Assembly (NCBI GenBank): GCA_021800315.1
Contig: JAJYZD010000069.1
Location: 1-15,112, forward strand
Direction: 5' to 3'
DNA: 15,112 nt
DNA from: Bacillota bacterium
GTDB taxonomy: Bacteria > Bacillota > Desulfotomaculia > Desulfotomaculales > JAJYZD01
This document shows, piece by piece, positions 13,063 to 15,112 of the stretch (its first letter is position 1; each line of letters starts with the position of its first letter). The translations under genes and the position numbers were made by a program. The notes beneath the pieces were generated by a model. It had not been told where the DNA came from. It did not search any database and saw only the letters and a program-made list of their open reading frames with translations.

Positions 13063-13349
13063 TCACAAAGCTTTCGCCAATACTTTAGTTCTCGCAACAT
13101 GGCGCTTGTCTTCGTGGCCGCATGCCGTGGATCGTTTTGAAAATGCTCAACAACCAATCTATGGGCAACCGGTCCGCTTGGGCGCGGCATCTTGTCCGTT
13201 ATGACAGCATATTCTCTTGCGTGGCCGAAAGCAGCGTAATAGAAGCGACTAACTGCCGATCGGAGGACAGCCTCCTCGCACGGAAGATACTCTTTATTGG
13301 TATTTAGATACCTCGCGACTTCCTTATATTCCTTCCACTGAAAAGCCAT
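12972..13349 (-). CDS. HEPN-domain protein
   Basis: A 125-aa helical protein of the HEPN type, a fold used by RNases in toxin-antitoxin and defence systems and by their inactive partners. Visible features: LRSAVSRFYYAAFGHARE at about 29-46 and LRELKYWRKLCDYEN at about 85-99, the usual HEPN helix patterns. The R-x4-6-H ribonuclease motif is absent at this place (R92-KLCDY), so it may be inactive as an RNase or use another site. ATG 13349 has GAAGG upstream with a longish gap; a TTG at 13367 is an alternative. It follows a small gene at 13431-13730 by 81 bases. Lower GC than neighbours suggests transfer. Confidence 0.78.
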   Translation of the reverse strand: MAFQWKEYKEVARYLNTNKEYLPCEEAVLRSAVSRFYYAAFGHAREYAVITDKMPRPSGPVAHRLVVEHFQNDPRHAATKTSAMLRELKYWRKLCDYENSFPTTITPTTMVSRAAVYANNIIEAL

Positions 13350-13430
13350 ATATGAGACAACCTTCAAAAGGACATATCTAATGCCACCTGAAACCAGCAG
13401 GATTTGCCCACTGTCTGCGGTATATATTTG

Positions 13431-13730
13431 TCACGTATTACGTCCACCACAACTAAATACTTCTTCCACTGCTTCCTCATCGTTCGCCGTTGGACGAATA
13501 CTAAGAAGCAGGTACTCGTCGCCAGATTCGTCATCTTGGTAAACCCTCAGGAGCAATGAGTCTCGTTTCTTGAGTTTATCAATATCTGCACGACAATAGC
13601 CAAAAACGTAGTTAACTACGTCCCTAACTCCAGAATAACTAAGTAAATATTGCCTTACCTCTTCTGAATTGGGCACAGTTATGCCAAGCCCTGTTGCACG
13701 GTTAATGATTTCTTCGGCGAAAGACGCCAT
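13431..13730 (-). CDS. Small HEPN-associated partner protein
   Basis: A 99-aa soluble protein. The central part (EEVRQYLLSYSGVRDVV) and a C-terminal strand pair (LRVYQDDESGDEYLLLSIRP) recall small proteins that I remember being encoded just before HEPN genes in many bacteria; the shared pattern is a Y-x-D-x-E-x-x-DEYL stretch. That link is from memory and unverified. ATG 13730 has GGGGGTGA about 7 bases upstream; the in-frame start at 13763 is rejected as lacking a site. It would act as antitoxin or adaptor to HEPN. AT-richer than its flanks. Confidence 0.65.
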   Translation of the reverse strand: MASFAEEIINRATGLGITVPNSEEVRQYLLSYSGVRDVVNYVFGYCRADIDKLKKRDSLLLRVYQDDESGDEYLLLSIRPTANDEEAVEEVFSCGGRNT

Positions 13731-13795
13731 GTCAGTTTCACCCCCATAGCTCTTTCTGATCATGGCCGGTCAGATCCGGGCGGCTCCGCAAGCCC

Positions 13796-13827
13796 GGTAA
13801 TAAAGCGGCCGGGTCAACTCCGGCCGC
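13796..13827 (-). terminator. Terminator overlapping the M20 peptidase stop codon
   Basis: Minus strand GCGGCCGG (13820-13827) pairs perfectly with CCGGCCGC (13805-13812) around a 7-base loop that contains the TGA stop codon, followed by TTTATTA. The T-tract is short of perfect, so termination may be partial, allowing some readthrough into the HEPN pair, for which no clear separate promoter was seen. Confidence 0.6.
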
Positions 13828-14977
13828 CCAGCCACTCGCCAATGATGCCGGCATAACCCTCCGCGGCTTGAACCAATTCGGCGATTTCCACATACTCGTC
13901 AATCCGGTGCGCCAGTAACTCGTCTCCCGGCCCAAACCCCAGCGTGGGAATTCCCAAGGCGGCTGTCCCGCTCCCGTTGGTACAAAAAGAGTAATGGGAG
14001 GTTTGTGGTTTGAGTCCGGTTCGCCGCAATCCGTGCAAGGCCAGCTGAACAAAGGAGGCCTCGGTCCCCGCGTACCAGGCGGGAGCAAAATTGGGAGCGC
14101 TTACGGCGTGACCGGTATACGTGGTAAATTCGTCTTTGGCGATGCCGACCGTTCCCCGAGCGCCTGTTCCGGCCAGAACTTTCTCTACCGTGTCTCTCAG
14201 GGGCTGCAACACATCCTCTTCGTCCTCACCAGGCAAAGTACGACGGTCAAATGTGGCCGTACAGTAATCCGGGACTACGGACAAGCCTGGATAAGGGCGC
14301 GAAATAATATCCGTGAGCACCAGTACCCCGCGCCCGAGGACAGGATGCTCGGGAATATTAATTTGACGCAGGGCTTGGATAACATCCGTCATCCGCTCCA
14401 CTGCGTTGATTCCCAGTTCCGGTTTGGAGGAATGGGTGGGTGTCCCGAACACTTCGACAGACACTTCCGCCCGGCCCCTTTGGCCGACATTCAGACGGAG
14501 ACCGGTAGCCTCGCAGATAAGCACCAGGTCCGGATGATACCGCTCGGCCACCGAAACCAGGGCCGGCCCTTCTACAAGCTCTTCGCAGACGCTGGCGGAA
14601 ACCGCTATCGTGCCGCGAAAAGGGCTGTCCCTGAGTAATGCTGCGCCATAAAGCGAGGCCGCGAGCGGACCCTTCATATCCATGGCCCCCCGACCGTAAA
14701 TCCGGTCCCCTACCTGTTCACCGGACGGCGCGCGCCGCCATTGTGAAGGATCCGTCACTCCCACCGTATCCATGTGCGAATCCAGCAGGATCACAGGTCC
14801 GGGGCCCGCGTCCAGAACCCCGGTCACGTTGCCCCAATCGTCTACATAAGTCGCCATTCCGAGACGCCGCATTTCCTGCTGTACGAGCCCGGCCACCCCG
14901 GATTCCTGGCCCGAAAGACTTGATTCGGCGATGAGGCGCAAGGTGAAATCACGCAACGCGTCTCTATCTACTGGCAA
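13814..14977 (-). CDS. M20-family metallohydrolase, YgeY-like
   Basis: A 387-aa zinc-dependent amide or peptide hydrolase of the M20/ArgE/DapE family. Metal and catalytic residues are visible: H68 and D70 (SHMDTV), D100 (GAMDMKG), E132 with E133 (CEE), E156 (CEATG), and H357 near the C-terminus (AHRIDEY). The lid domain and motifs such as NVGQRGRAEVSVEVFG, DYCTATFDRR and TNGSGTAALGIPTLGFGPG resemble E. coli YgeY, a hydrolase linked to selenium-dependent purine/amide metabolism. No selenium gene lies in the window, so the substrate is open. TTG 14977 is the only start with a good site (AAGGA 8 bases before); the next Met is too far in. Probably monocistronic. Confidence 0.92.
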   Translation of the reverse strand: MPVDRDALRDFTLRLIAESSLSGQESGVAGLVQQEMRRLGMATYVDDWGNVTGVLDAGPGPVILLDSHMDTVGVTDPSQWRRAPSGEQVGDRIYGRGAMDMKGPLAASLYGAALLRDSPFRGTIAVSASVCEELVEGPALVSVAERYHPDLVLICEATGLRLNVGQRGRAEVSVEVFGTPTHSSKPELGINAVERMTDVIQALRQINIPEHPVLGRGVLVLTDIISRPYPGLSVVPDYCTATFDRRTLPGEDEEDVLQPLRDTVEKVLAGTGARGTVGIAKDEFTTYTGHAVSAPNFAPAWYAGTEASFVQLALHGLRRTGLKPQTSHYSFCTNGSGTAALGIPTLGFGPGDELLAHRIDEYVEIAELVQAAEGYAGIIGEWLGGRS

Positions 14978-15112
14978 TTAGATCATCCTTTTTCCATGGA
15001 TTCTACGAATGCCGCCTTGTCCCATCCCTTCCTGAAGCCGGACGAAGGCGTACCCAAATGATACCGCCCTCTTATCTTACTACACTAACCGTTCCTAGCA
15101 ATGCAAGCAAAC
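14978..15112. other. Upstream region of the M20 gene
   Basis: Holds the M20 ribosome binding site, a weak hairpin CCT-x-GTCC/GGAC-x-AGG (15021-15052 area) without a T-run, and AT-rich sequence at 15070-15110 where a promoter may lie. The best -35/-10 pairs found match only loosely, so no promoter is called. Confidence 0.4.

Noticed and set aside
15028..15066. T-box-like sequence (GAGGGCGGTATC) upstream of the M20 gene
   Set aside because: Resembles the T-box sequence AGGGTGGNACC, but the TGGN needed to pair with the tRNA end is changed to CGGT and no terminator/antiterminator pair was seen.

Overview
The window looks like a chromosomal piece of a GC-rich, anaerobic, Gram-positive-type (low-GC-phylum but high-GC genome) clostridium, of the Desulfotomaculum/Pelotomaculum/Desulforudis/Moorella sort. 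The reasons are an intact codY, S-layer homology (SLH) proteins, strong AGGAGG-type ribosome binding sites with GTG and TTG starts, sigma-A and possible sigma-D promoters, and a tungstate/molybdate-type binding lipoprotein. This placement is inferred from gene content, not from a search.

Left part (1-3845): the 3' end of a thiolase gene converges by 4 bases on a membrane diguanylate cyclase (7TM-PAS-GGDEF), which has a sigma-D-like promoter. The shared upstream region, rich in hairpins, separates it from a csoR-type metal/copper repressor with its own promoter and a palindrome at the start site. A 24-codon ORF with a very strong ribosome binding site follows, then a metal-dependent amidohydrolase overlapping into a small conserved hypothetical gene.

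Middle part (3927-7273, all genes on the minus strand): a vapBC toxin-antitoxin pair with its own promoter/operator; a 65-aa unknown ORF; a small exported protein whose predicted mature part is acidic and Trp-rich, with an extended -10 promoter and a perfect intrinsic terminator; about 580 bases of non-coding DNA with nested inverted repeats that may be a transposon relic; and a lone wtpA-type tungstate/molybdate-binding lipoprotein. The wtpA leader carries a molybdenum-cofactor (Moco) type riboswitch followed by an intrinsic terminator.

Right part (7537-15112): a 794-aa secreted protein with seven propeller-like repeats, a bacterial-repeat domain and three SLH domains; codY with an altered effector pocket and several cysteines; a possible small RNA unit divergent from codY (promoter plus terminator, no ORF); a decayed stretch with a truncated patatin-like phospholipase and a truncated, doubly frameshifted copy of the SLH region; a HEPN-domain gene with a small partner gene, which may be an undescribed toxin-antitoxin-like pair; and a YgeY-type M20 peptidase.

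Themes: regulation (c-di-GMP, CsoR, CodY, Moco riboswitch), cell-surface proteins, and two accessory toxin-antitoxin-like modules lying beside decayed sequence. The most interesting candidates are the codY-divergent small RNA, the CodY effector-domain changes, the HEPN pair and the Trp-rich exported peptide.
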